Source: Proteobacteria bacterium UBA2383 | Lineage (GTDB): Bacteria; Pseudomonadota; Gammaproteobacteria; Competibacterales; Competibacteraceae | Assembly (NCBI GenBank): GCA_002343485.1 | Contig: DDST01000196.1 | Coordinates: 1 to 5,946 of the forward strand | Reading direction: 5' to 3' | DNA length: 5,946 nucleotides | Shown: positions 1 through 5,946 of the stretch, piece by piece | How the letters are laid out: each line of letters opens with the position of its first letter | Numbering within the stretch: the stretch's first letter is position 1 | Notes under the pieces: model-generated | Databases searched by the model: none | Seen by the model: the letters and a program-made list of their open reading frames with translations, nothing else | What the model was told of the DNA's origin: nothing | Position numbers and translations under genes: made by a program

Positions 1-1080
1 AAAGCGTTGCTTGATATCCACCTGGCGGTTGCCGATCTGGTGGGAACGACCATCGCACGCTTGGCGTCGGAAAGAGAATTGCGGCAATATCGCCAACACC
101 TTGAAAAATTGGTTAAAGAACGCACCGCTGAATTGATCGAGACGAACGAAAAGTTGCAGCAGGAAATCATCCACCGTGAACAGGCCGAGAAGGGGCTGCT
201 CGCTGAAAAGGACAATCTAATTAGGATTCTTGGGGCAATGGAAGATGTGATCTATATCGTGAACCCAAACTTTGATATTGAGTATGTCAACCCTGCCTTT
301 GTGAAAGAGTTTCCAAACTATGAAGGCCGCAAGTGCTATGAACTGATCCATGCCCATGAGCAGGCTTGTCCCTGGTGTCAGACCCAGGTAGTTCTTATGG
401 GAAAAACCGGACGGTCAGAACAATATTGCGTCAAGAACAAGAAAACCTACGATGTAATTGAAACTCCAATAAGAAATACCGACGGCAGCCTATCCATACT
501 GACTATTTTTCGCGACATTACCGAACGCAAGCGGGCTGAGGAAATCATCAAAGAGATGGCCTATCATGACGCCCTGACCCGCCTACCCAACCGCTCCCTG
601 TTCGATGACCGTCTTAAGCTGGAGATAGCTCGCGCTCGCCGTCACCGGCAAAAGCTGGCCTTAATGATGCTGGACTTGGATCGCTTCAAACAGGTGAATG
701 ACATGTTTGGCCACGATGTGGGGGATCAGTTGTTGCGAGCCGTGAGCAAACGCTTGACAGGCGTGGTGCGTGAGAATGATACCGTTGCACGCTTGGGGGG
801 CGACGAATTTGTATTGATCTTGCCGGAGATCGCCAAGACGCAAGATGCCATCAAGATTGCCGAAAAGATCATAGCTGGTTTTCAGAATCCTTTTGCAGTG
901 CGTAACCATGAATTGCAGGTTACTACCAGCGTGGGAATTGCTCTTTATCCCGACGATGGCGAGGAAGGGGATGCCCTAATGAAGAAGGCGGATATTGCTA
1001 TGTACCATGCTAAGCAAAGCGGGCGGAATAGCTATCAAGTACACGCCCATATCCCCTGCTCTGAACACATTCAAGATTGA
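1..1080 (+). CDS. PAS-GGDEF diguanylate cyclase, 5'-truncated by window edge
   Basis: This is a predicted cytoplasmic-output signalling enzyme making cyclic di-GMP from two GTP. The frame is open to the left edge, so the N-terminus is missing; residues below count from the TTG at position 7. The first ~25 residues look like the last helix of a GAF-type sensor domain. A charged coiled coil follows (about 26-72), then a PAS domain (about 67-175) ending in the usual DITERKRAEE linker, then GGDEF (about 184-350). Catalytic features are intact: DLDRFKQVND with metal-binding D223, N231 and D237 for nucleotide, and GGDEF at 264-268. An inhibitory I-site RxxD (REND, 255-258) sits exactly five residues before GGDEF, so product inhibition is expected. 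No EAL or HD-GYP domain follows, so it should synthesise only. The PAS domain carries a C-x4-H-x5-C-x2-C cluster (110-124). The input signal is unknown, and any transmembrane part would lie outside the window. Confidence 0.93.
   Translation, partial: KALLDIHLAVADLVGTTIARLASERELRQYRQHLEKLVKERTAELIETNEKLQQEIIHREQAEKGLLAEKDNLIRILGAMEDVIYIVNPNFDIEYVNPAFVKEFPNYEGRKCYELIHAHEQACPWCQTQVVLMGKTGRSEQYCVKNKKTYDVIETPIRNTDGSLSILTIFRDITERKRAEEIIKEMAYHDALTRLPNRSLFDDRLKLEIARARRHRQKLALMMLDLDRFKQVNDMFGHDVGDQLLRAVSKRLTGVVRENDTVARLGGDEFVLILPEIAKTQDAIKIAEKIIAGFQNPFAVRNHELQVTTSVGIALYPDDGEEGDALMKKADIAMYHAKQSGRNSYQVHAHIPCSEHIQD
205..531 (+). other. PAS sensor domain with Cys/His cluster
   Basis: This is a domain within the cyclase gene. 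The pattern EDVIYIVNPNFDIEYVNPAF followed downstream by a TIFRDITERK end is typical of a PAS fold placed in front of GGDEF. Inside it, codons at 334-378 encode Cys110, His115, Cys121 and Cys124 (C-x4-H-x5-C-x2-C), with a further His at 117. Such spacing could hold a metal or act as a redox switch; that is inference. PAS boundaries are approximate. By hand count the stretch 181-540 is about 46% G+C, lower than the efflux genes downstream. Confidence 0.8.
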
Positions 1081-1132
1081 TAGCTTCAGCCAGCTGACTG
1101 GAGAGTGCGCGCAGCCAATCAGGGTTTGATGT

Positions 1133-1167
1133 TCCCGTTCCCACGCGGGCGAAGCATGGGAACGGGA
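1133..1167. repeat. 35-nt imperfect palindrome, REP-like intergenic repeat
   Basis: The left arm TCCCGTTCCCACGC (1133-1146) and right arm GCATGGGAACGGGA (1154-1167) are reverse complements at 13 of 14 positions around a 7-nt loop. The single mismatch (1144/1156) is C·A in plus-strand RNA but a G·U wobble in minus-strand RNA, so the hairpin is complete only in the transcript of the efflux operon, 23 nt past its last stop codon. From memory, GTTCCCACGC...GCGTGGGAAC palindromes are common dispersed intergenic repeats in proteobacteria. No T-run follows on either strand, so it is not a standard intrinsic terminator, though it could stabilise a 3' end or block readthrough between the convergent genes. 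The rest of the 1081-1190 gap shows no promoter or gene that I can support. Confidence 0.7.
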
Positions 1168-1190
1168 GAGGAAGTAGCGGCCGGTCGCCC

Positions 1191-2618
1191 TCAACCTGCC
1201 TTGGGCTGAGGATCGCCCACCGTCATTTGCTCGGCTTCCTTGACCCAGCCGCCACCCATCGCCTTGTACAAATTGACCAGGGCGATAAACAGATTGCCTT
1301 GATCCTGCACATATTGCAGTTGTGCGGTGTACAAATTGCGCTCGGCGTCCACCACCGTCAGATAATCGGAGTAGCCGTTCCGGTAGCGAAGTGTGGCCAA
1401 ATCCAGAGTGCGTTGCAGCGCCTTGACCTGCGCTGCTTCATCTTTCAACTGTTCACGCAGTTTGGCGACTGCAACCAGGCTGTCATCCACTTCAGCGAAC
1501 GCTTTCTGAATCACTTGCTGATAATTCAGCAATGCCTGCTGTTGCGCCGCTTCAGCAACCTGCAATTGACCGGTCAGGGCGCCACCGGTGAAGATCGGCT
1601 GAGCCAGTTGACCCGCAAACTGCCAAGTCCGCGACGGTCCCTTGAATAGATCGGAAAGATCGTTGCTAGCCGTTCCCAGCAAGCCAGTCAGTGAAATCGC
1701 CGGGAAAAATGCCGCTTTGGCCACGCCAATCAGGGCATTGGCAGCGATCAACTGTTGCTCGGCCTGACGAATATCCGGGCGGCGCTCCAGCAGATCGGAT
1801 GGCAGACCCGCAGGAACCTGGAGTTGCGCCAACCCGTCTAGATCGCTTCCCCGGACGATTCGCCCCGGATTGCGTCCCAGCAACAAGCGAATGGCGTTCT
1901 CTTGCTGAGCGATCAGTCTTTCCAGTAACGGTACCTGCACAGCCGCCGCCTGATATTCCGCGACTGCCTGCTGATAATCCAGTTCTGAAATCAGTCCAGC
2001 TTGAAAGCGCAGACGATTAATCCGCACCGATTCCTGCCGGGTTTTCAGTGTGGCGCGGGTAATGGTTAGTTGCTTGTCGAAGTCCAGCAAGCGCACATAG
2101 CTATTAGCCAATTGGCTGACCAGCGTCAAAATCACCGTGCGCTGGGCTTCCTCGACCGCCAGCAGATCAGCGCGGGCCGCCTCGGTGGCGCGGCGGAATT
2201 GGCCCCACAAGTCCAGCTCGAAAGACACTCCCAGATCAACCTGGTAGCTATTCACCGGATTTTCGCCCGCCGCTGCCCTGCTGTTCTCGCTATTGCGAGT
2301 ACGCGATCCAGCAGCATTGGCTCCAATCTGTGGGAACTGATCGCCGCGCGTCACGCCATAACGGCCCAGATATTCGTCTACGCGCGCGGCGGCGATTTTC
2401 ACATCCTTGTTCTCCTGCAACGCGGTCTGGATCAATTCATTCAGCACCGGGTCCTGGAACTGCTTCCACCAAAGGGTGTTGGCCAGGTCATTCGCCTGCT
2501 GGATATTGATCCGCCACTGTTCTGGAGCCGGTGTTTCCGGACGTTGATAATCCGGCCCGACCGAGGCGCAACCGCCCAGGGCAAGACCCATGGCAATCGC
2601 CAGTAGCGTCTTATGCAT
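1191..2618 (-). CDS. NodT/OprM-family outer-membrane efflux lipoprotein
   Basis: This is the outer-membrane channel of a tripartite RND efflux system; three copies would form a beta-barrel plus a periplasmic alpha-helical tunnel. The protein is 475 residues, normal for the family. A short signal peptide ends in the lipobox LGGC with lipidated Cys17, and Ala at +2 fits outer-membrane sorting. The mature start GPDYQRPETPAPEQW and WWKQFQDPVLNELI (from residue 50) are family hallmarks. Two OEP repeats follow, with FELDLWGQFRRATEAARA (133-150) in the first; GLPSDLLERRPDI (271-283) and RYRNGYSDYLTVVDAERNL (411-429) mark the second. The start is ATG at 2618, chosen because it gives the signal peptide directly and has GGAGG 9 nt upstream; the longer open frame to 2762 would bury the lipobox. 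It overlaps the pump gene by 8 nt and is last in the operon. The exact OprM/OprN/NodT subgroup cannot be fixed by eye. Confidence 0.95.
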   Translation of the reverse strand: MHKTLLAIAMGLALGGCASVGPDYQRPETPAPEQWRINIQQANDLANTLWWKQFQDPVLNELIQTALQENKDVKIAAARVDEYLGRYGVTRGDQFPQIGANAAGSRTRNSENSRAAAGENPVNSYQVDLGVSFELDLWGQFRRATEAARADLLAVEEAQRTVILTLVSQLANSYVRLLDFDKQLTITRATLKTRQESVRINRLRFQAGLISELDYQQAVAEYQAAAVQVPLLERLIAQQENAIRLLLGRNPGRIVRGSDLDGLAQLQVPAGLPSDLLERRPDIRQAEQQLIAANALIGVAKAAFFPAISLTGLLGTASNDLSDLFKGPSRTWQFAGQLAQPIFTGGALTGQLQVAEAAQQQALLNYQQVIQKAFAEVDDSLVAVAKLREQLKDEAAQVKALQRTLDLATLRYRNGYSDYLTVVDAERNLYTAQLQYVQDQGNLFIALVNLYKAMGGGWVKEAEQMTVGDPQPKAG

Positions 2619-5600
2619 GATGGCGGCCCTCCGTTGCACCTTCACCCTCAACGCCAGGTCCTTCAACTGCCAGCTTTTCCACATCGTGTGCGTTTTCCGT
2701 GGATAAGGATTTTTTGCTCTTTTCTTGACGCATCTCAAATAAGCGGAAGAACAGCGGCACAAAAAAGATTGCTAGCACGGTCGCCGCCGTCATGCCGCCG
2801 ACAATGCCCGTACCGATCGAATGGCGGCTGTTTGCCCCAGCCCCGGTCGCCAGCACCAGAGGTACCGCGCCAAGAATGAACGCCAGCGAGGTCATCAGAA
2901 TTGGCCGGAAGCGCAAACGCGCCGCTTCAATCGCTGCATCGAACACTGGCATCCCTTCTTCATGCTTCATCACCGCAAATTCCACGATCAGAATCGCATT
3001 TTTGGCTGCCAAGCCCACCAGGGTTAACAGGCCAATCTGGAAGTACACATCGTTTTCCATGCCGCGTAGCCAGACGGCCAGCAAGGCCCCAAACACACCG
3101 AACGGTACCGCCATCATCACGCTGAACGGCAGCGACCATTTTTCATACTGAGCAGCCAGGATCAGGAACACCATGATCAGGCCATAGACGAACACCAGCG
3201 CCGAAGCACCTCCGCTCTTTTTCTGCTCAAATGTCTCGCCGCTCCAGGCAAAGGAAAAACCATCGGGCAATGCCTCCCGTGCTACCGCTTCCATCGCGAT
3301 GGTCGCCTGTCCGGAACTGAAGCCTGGCGCCGAGCTACCCGTCACCTTAGCAGCCGGGAAGTTATTGAAGCGAGTGATCAAATCCGGGGCAGTGTTATAT
3401 TCCAGCTTGACCACCGCTTCCAGCGGTACCATGCTGCCATTGGTCGAACGCACATAGATCTTCTTAATGTCTTCGGGACGAGAGCGGAATTCCGGCGCCG
3501 CCTGGACGATCACCTGCCAGACCCGGCTGAACTTATTAAACTGGCTGACATACAGCGAGCCGAACAATGCCTGCAAAGTGCCAAATACACTTTGCACAGG
3601 TACCCCTAACGTATTGGCCTGTTCCCGATCCAGGTAAACATAGAGCTGTTGGGAGGCCGTGCGAATGGTCGAGTTCAACCCGCTGAGTTCCGGGCGATCC
3701 TTCGCTTTGGCGATAAAGTCGCGAGTTACCTTTTCCAGTTGTGCAGCATCACCGCTGCCACGATTCTGAATCCAAAACTCGAAACCGCCGGTCGTACCGA
3801 GGCCAGGGATCGAGGGCGGGTTGAACACCAAGGCGATCGCTTCGCTGATCTTGGCAAACTCTTTCATAGCAGAACCGATTACGCCCCGGGCGCTCATTTC
3901 CATACCATGCCGTTCCTCGTAATCCTTGAGAGCGATGAACAAGGTGCTGGTATTGGTCTTCAACTGCGAATCCAGCAGACTATAGCCGTTGACCTCGACC
4001 ACGCTGCTGACAGCTTCATTTCCACGGAAAATCCCGCTGATCTGCGCCCCCACCTGCTCAGTGCGGCCCAGACTCGCGGCATCCGGCAGCAAACCGACAC
4101 TGAGCAGATACCCCTGGTCTTCCGGGGGTACAAAGCTGCCTGGCACAGTCCGGAACAACCCGTAGATGGCAAACAGCATGACGGCGAACAGCGCCAGTCC
4201 CATCAGGATACGCTTGACGATGAAGCGCACCCCTTCGGCATAGCTGCGGGTGATGCGTTCAAAGCCGCGATTGAACGGTCCGAAGAAGATCCGGTAAAGC
4301 AGATCGGTGCGCTGGCCGCCATGTTCGCCGGGCTTGAGCATGATCGCCGCCAATGCCGGGCTGAGGGTCAGCGCCACCAGGCCGGATAGCGCCACCGAAA
4401 TCGCAATGGTGATAGCGAACTGTTTGTACAGTGTCCCCGTCATCCCACCGAGGAAGCCGACCGGCACGAATACGGCGCTTAATACCAGCACGATGGCAAT
4501 GACCGGTCCTGTCACTTCATCCATGGCGCGAAACGCCGCTTCCCGAGGCGGCAAGTGGAATTCTGCCATGTTGCGTTCGACATTTTCCACGACCACGATC
4601 GCATCGTCCACCACGATGCCAATCGCCAGGATCATGCCGAATAGCGTGAGCATATTGATCGAAAAACCCAGCAGGTACATGCCGCCGAAAGTGCCGATGA
4701 TCGAGACGAACACCGCGATAATCGGGATCAAGGTCGCCCGCCAGCTTTGCAGGAAGATGTAAACCACCAAAATAACCAGCACCACCGCTTCGATCAGAGT
4801 ATGCACTACCTCCTTGATCGAGGCTTTCACAAACTTGGTAGTATCCAGGGCGATGGCGTAATCCAATCCAGCCGGAAAGCTCTTTTTCAGTTCTTCCAGC
4901 GTCTTGCGCACCTCAGTCGCAACCGACAGCGCGTTAGCGCCCGGTTGTTGATAAACCGCCAGGGCGATACCGGTTTTGCCATTAAAGCGGCTTTGCAGTC
5001 CATAGCTTTGCATACCAAGAGTTACATAACCGATATCCTTTAAGCGCACGATGCCGGCGCCAGCCGCGCTGGAGCGCAAGATAATATTTTCGAACTCTTC
5101 TGGAGTGGACAAACGGCCCTGCGTGGAAACGGGGAAGGTCAGTTCTACGGGCTGATCCGTAGGCGCCTGACCGATTTGACCGATGGCAAACTGCTGATTC
5201 TGGCCCTGAATGGCACTGATTACCTCATCGGTTGTTAAGCCTAAGTCGCTCATCCGGTCCGGTTTCAGCCAGACCCGCATCGCATAATCGGGAATACCGA
5301 AGATGCTGGATTGATTAGCGCCTGGAATGCGCTTTAACGCATCGAGGACGTAGAGATTGGCGTAATTGCCAACCGTAACATCGTCCAGACTGCCATCCGG
5401 CGAATACAGGGCAATCACCATCAGGAAGGTGGAAGAAACTTTCTGCACCGACACCCCTTGCTTGGAGACGGCTTCCGGCAACTGCGGCAAGGCCAGATTC
5501 ACTTGGTTTTGCACATTCACCTGAGCGATATCCGGGTCGGTGCCGATATCGAAGAACACGCTTAGGGACATATTGCCGGTCGAGGAGCTTGTGGAGTACA

Positions 5601-5835
5601 TATAGAGCATGTTATCCACACCGTTGACCTGCTGCTCGATTGGCGCGGCAACGGTTTGTGACACCACATCGGCGCTGGCGCCAGGGTAGTTGGCAGATAC
5701 GGTAACTTGTGGCGGGGTGATCTCGGGATACTGGGCGATGGGTAGAACGCCAATCGCTGACAAGCCACCCAGCATCAGCAGGATCGAAACAACCCAGGCA
5801 AATACCGGCCGCTGGATAAAAAAGTGGGAAATCAT
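2611..5835 (-). CDS. RND efflux pump, HAE1 (AcrB/MexB-like) inner-membrane permease
   Basis: This is a proton-driven inner-membrane transporter that binds amphiphilic substrates in its periplasmic domain and passes them to the outer-membrane channel. It is 1074 residues and full length (E. coli AcrB is 1049). The start MISHFFIQRPVFAWV with TM1 (about 10-28) and PxAQYPEITPPxV is classic HAE1. TM2 to TM6 begin near 343 and TM8-12 fill the last part, with two large periplasmic loops between. The proton relay is intact: D410 and D411 in TM4 (GIVVDDAIVVVENVER), K945 (GLAAKNAILIVEF) and R975 (RLRFRPILMTSLAF), matching AcrB D407, D408, K940 and R971. Pocket residues F137, F179 and F633 match AcrB F136, F178 and F628, but V613, Y618 and L620 replace F610, F615 and F617, and the switch-loop glycines are altered. 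A charged tail of about 40 residues follows M1035. The start has an AAGG site 7 nt upstream. Substrates cannot be predicted. Confidence 0.97.
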   Translation of the reverse strand: MISHFFIQRPVFAWVVSILLMLGGLSAIGVLPIAQYPEITPPQVTVSANYPGASADVVSQTVAAPIEQQVNGVDNMLYMYSTSSSTGNMSLSVFFDIGTDPDIAQVNVQNQVNLALPQLPEAVSKQGVSVQKVSSTFLMVIALYSPDGSLDDVTVGNYANLYVLDALKRIPGANQSSIFGIPDYAMRVWLKPDRMSDLGLTTDEVISAIQGQNQQFAIGQIGQAPTDQPVELTFPVSTQGRLSTPEEFENIILRSSAAGAGIVRLKDIGYVTLGMQSYGLQSRFNGKTGIALAVYQQPGANALSVATEVRKTLEELKKSFPAGLDYAIALDTTKFVKASIKEVVHTLIEAVVLVILVVYIFLQSWRATLIPIIAVFVSIIGTFGGMYLLGFSINMLTLFGMILAIGIVVDDAIVVVENVERNMAEFHLPPREAAFRAMDEVTGPVIAIVLVLSAVFVPVGFLGGMTGTLYKQFAITIAISVALSGLVALTLSPALAAIMLKPGEHGGQRTDLLYRIFFGPFNRGFERITRSYAEGVRFIVKRILMGLALFAVMLFAIYGLFRTVPGSFVPPEDQGYLLSVGLLPDAASLGRTEQVGAQISGIFRGNEAVSSVVEVNGYSLLDSQLKTNTSTLFIALKDYEERHGMEMSARGVIGSAMKEFAKISEAIALVFNPPSIPGLGTTGGFEFWIQNRGSGDAAQLEKVTRDFIAKAKDRPELSGLNSTIRTASQQLYVYLDREQANTLGVPVQSVFGTLQALFGSLYVSQFNKFSRVWQVIVQAAPEFRSRPEDIKKIYVRSTNGSMVPLEAVVKLEYNTAPDLITRFNNFPAAKVTGSSAPGFSSGQATIAMEAVAREALPDGFSFAWSGETFEQKKSGGASALVFVYGLIMVFLILAAQYEKWSLPFSVMMAVPFGVFGALLAVWLRGMENDVYFQIGLLTLVGLAAKNAILIVEFAVMKHEEGMPVFDAAIEAARLRFRPILMTSLAFILGAVPLVLATGAGANSRHSIGTGIVGGMTAATVLAIFFVPLFFRLFEMRQEKSKKSLSTENAHDVEKLAVEGPGVEGEGATEGRHHA
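2628..2632 (-). promoter_or_regulatory. Ribosome binding site of the outer-membrane channel gene
   Basis: GGAGG on the minus strand lies 9 nt before the ATG at 2618, inside the last codons of the pump gene. It decides the channel start, and with the 8-nt gene overlap it suggests that ribosomes finishing the pump feed the channel gene. Confidence 0.8.
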
Positions 5836-5840
5836 GCGGC

Positions 5841-5846
5841 CCCCTT
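5841..5846 (-). promoter_or_regulatory. Ribosome binding site of the pump gene, overlapping the adaptor stop
   Basis: The minus strand reads TTAAGGGGGCCGC directly before the ATG at 5835. The purine run AAGGGG starts within the TAA stop of the adaptor gene (5845-5847), so termination of the adaptor places ribosomes on the pump start. This supports the chosen pump start and cotranslation. Confidence 0.7.
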
Positions 5847-5946
5847 AAGGCTTGATTGGCGAAGCCGCCGCAGGCGTGGCGCTGGGCTGAATCCGCACCG
5901 GCGCACCGGGTTGCAGGCGCACCGCACCGTCGATCACCACCCGGTC
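5845..5946 (-). CDS. RND membrane-fusion adaptor (AcrA/MexE-like), C-terminal end only
   Basis: Thirty-three codons and a TAA stop enter from the right edge. They read DRVVIDGAVRLQPGAPVRIQ followed by a Pro/Ala-rich tail ending SPIKP. The pattern GDRVVVxGxxRLxPGxxV is the usual end of the membrane-proximal domain of periplasmic adaptor (HlyD/AcrA-type) proteins, and the low-complexity tail is also common there. The adaptor would bridge the pump and the outer-membrane channel across the periplasm. It lies 9 nt upstream of the pump gene in the same direction, the standard adaptor-pump-channel order. The rest of the gene, including signal peptide, lipoyl and hairpin domains, and the operon promoter, lie beyond the window. 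Confidence 0.85.
   Translation of the reverse strand, partial: DRVVIDGAVRLQPGAPVRIQPSATPAAASPIKP

Noticed and set aside
7..9. TTG as the real start of the cyclase
   Set aside because: The frame stays open to position 1 and the residues there look like the end of a preceding sensor domain, so the gene most likely begins outside the window.
1084..1103. A 6-bp hairpin (CTTCAG / CTGGAG, one G·U pair) just after the cyclase stop, as a terminator
   Set aside because: The stem is short and no T-run follows; similar hairpins occur by chance.
1133..1167. Calling the palindrome a rho-independent terminator
   Set aside because: The stem is strong, but neither strand has a T-rich tail after it, so I list it only as a repeat.
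976..1194. A 72-codon open frame on the minus strand across the convergent gap
   Set aside because: It runs through the palindrome and antisense to the end of the GGDEF domain, starts inside the channel gene's end, and its product resembles no family I know; no ribosome binding site is evident.
2619..2762. Longer N-terminus (48 extra residues) for the outer-membrane channel
   Set aside because: It would overlap pump coding sequence by about 150 nt and put the lipoprotein signal peptide inside the protein; the ATG at 2618 has its own GGAGG site.
3649..4389. A 246-codon open frame on the plus strand inside the pump gene
   Set aside because: It is antisense to well-conserved RND coding sequence, and its translation is low in recognisable structure; it is a by-product of the pump's codon use.
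1..5946. A functional link between the cyclase and the efflux operon
   Set aside because: The genes converge, share no visible regulatory sequence and are separated by a repeat element; adjacency alone is not evidence.

Overview
The window comes from a Gram-negative bacterium, most likely a proteobacterium. It encodes a lipoprotein outer-membrane channel and an RND pump, which need a two-membrane envelope. The proteins look gamma- or betaproteobacterial, but I cannot name a genus. All genes look intact except the two cut by the window edges. No tRNA, rRNA, insertion sequence, CRISPR array or phage gene is visible.

Layout. Positions 1-1080 (+) hold the 3' part of a sensory diguanylate cyclase: a coiled coil, a PAS domain and a GGDEF domain that ends the protein. 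Positions 1081-1190 are the only gene-free stretch and lie between convergent genes; they contain a 35-nt near-perfect palindrome resembling dispersed REP-type intergenic repeats. Positions 1191-5946 (-) form one tight operon read right to left. It runs from the last 33 residues of a membrane-fusion adaptor (5845-5946), to a complete HAE1-type RND inner-membrane pump (2611-5835), to a complete NodT/OprM-type outer-membrane lipoprotein (1191-2618). The adaptor stop lies 9 nt before the pump start, and the pump and channel genes overlap by 8 nt, so translational coupling is likely.

Function. Adaptor, pump and channel together would make a tripartite, proton-driven efflux machine spanning inner membrane, periplasm and outer membrane. 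It would export amphiphilic or hydrophobic compounds such as drugs, dyes, solvents or detergents; the actual substrate cannot be read from the sequence. The proton-relay residues of the pump are all present. The promoter and any regulator of the operon lie to the right of the window, and the promoter of the cyclase gene lies to the left. The cyclase is a separate, convergent transcription unit, and its adjacency to the pump is not evidence of a functional link.

I see no clearly new system here. The points most worth a second look are a Cys/His cluster in the PAS domain, a pump drug-binding pocket in which several trap phenylalanines and switch-loop glycines differ from E. coli AcrB, and the intergenic palindrome, which pairs better in the efflux-operon transcript than in the cyclase transcript.
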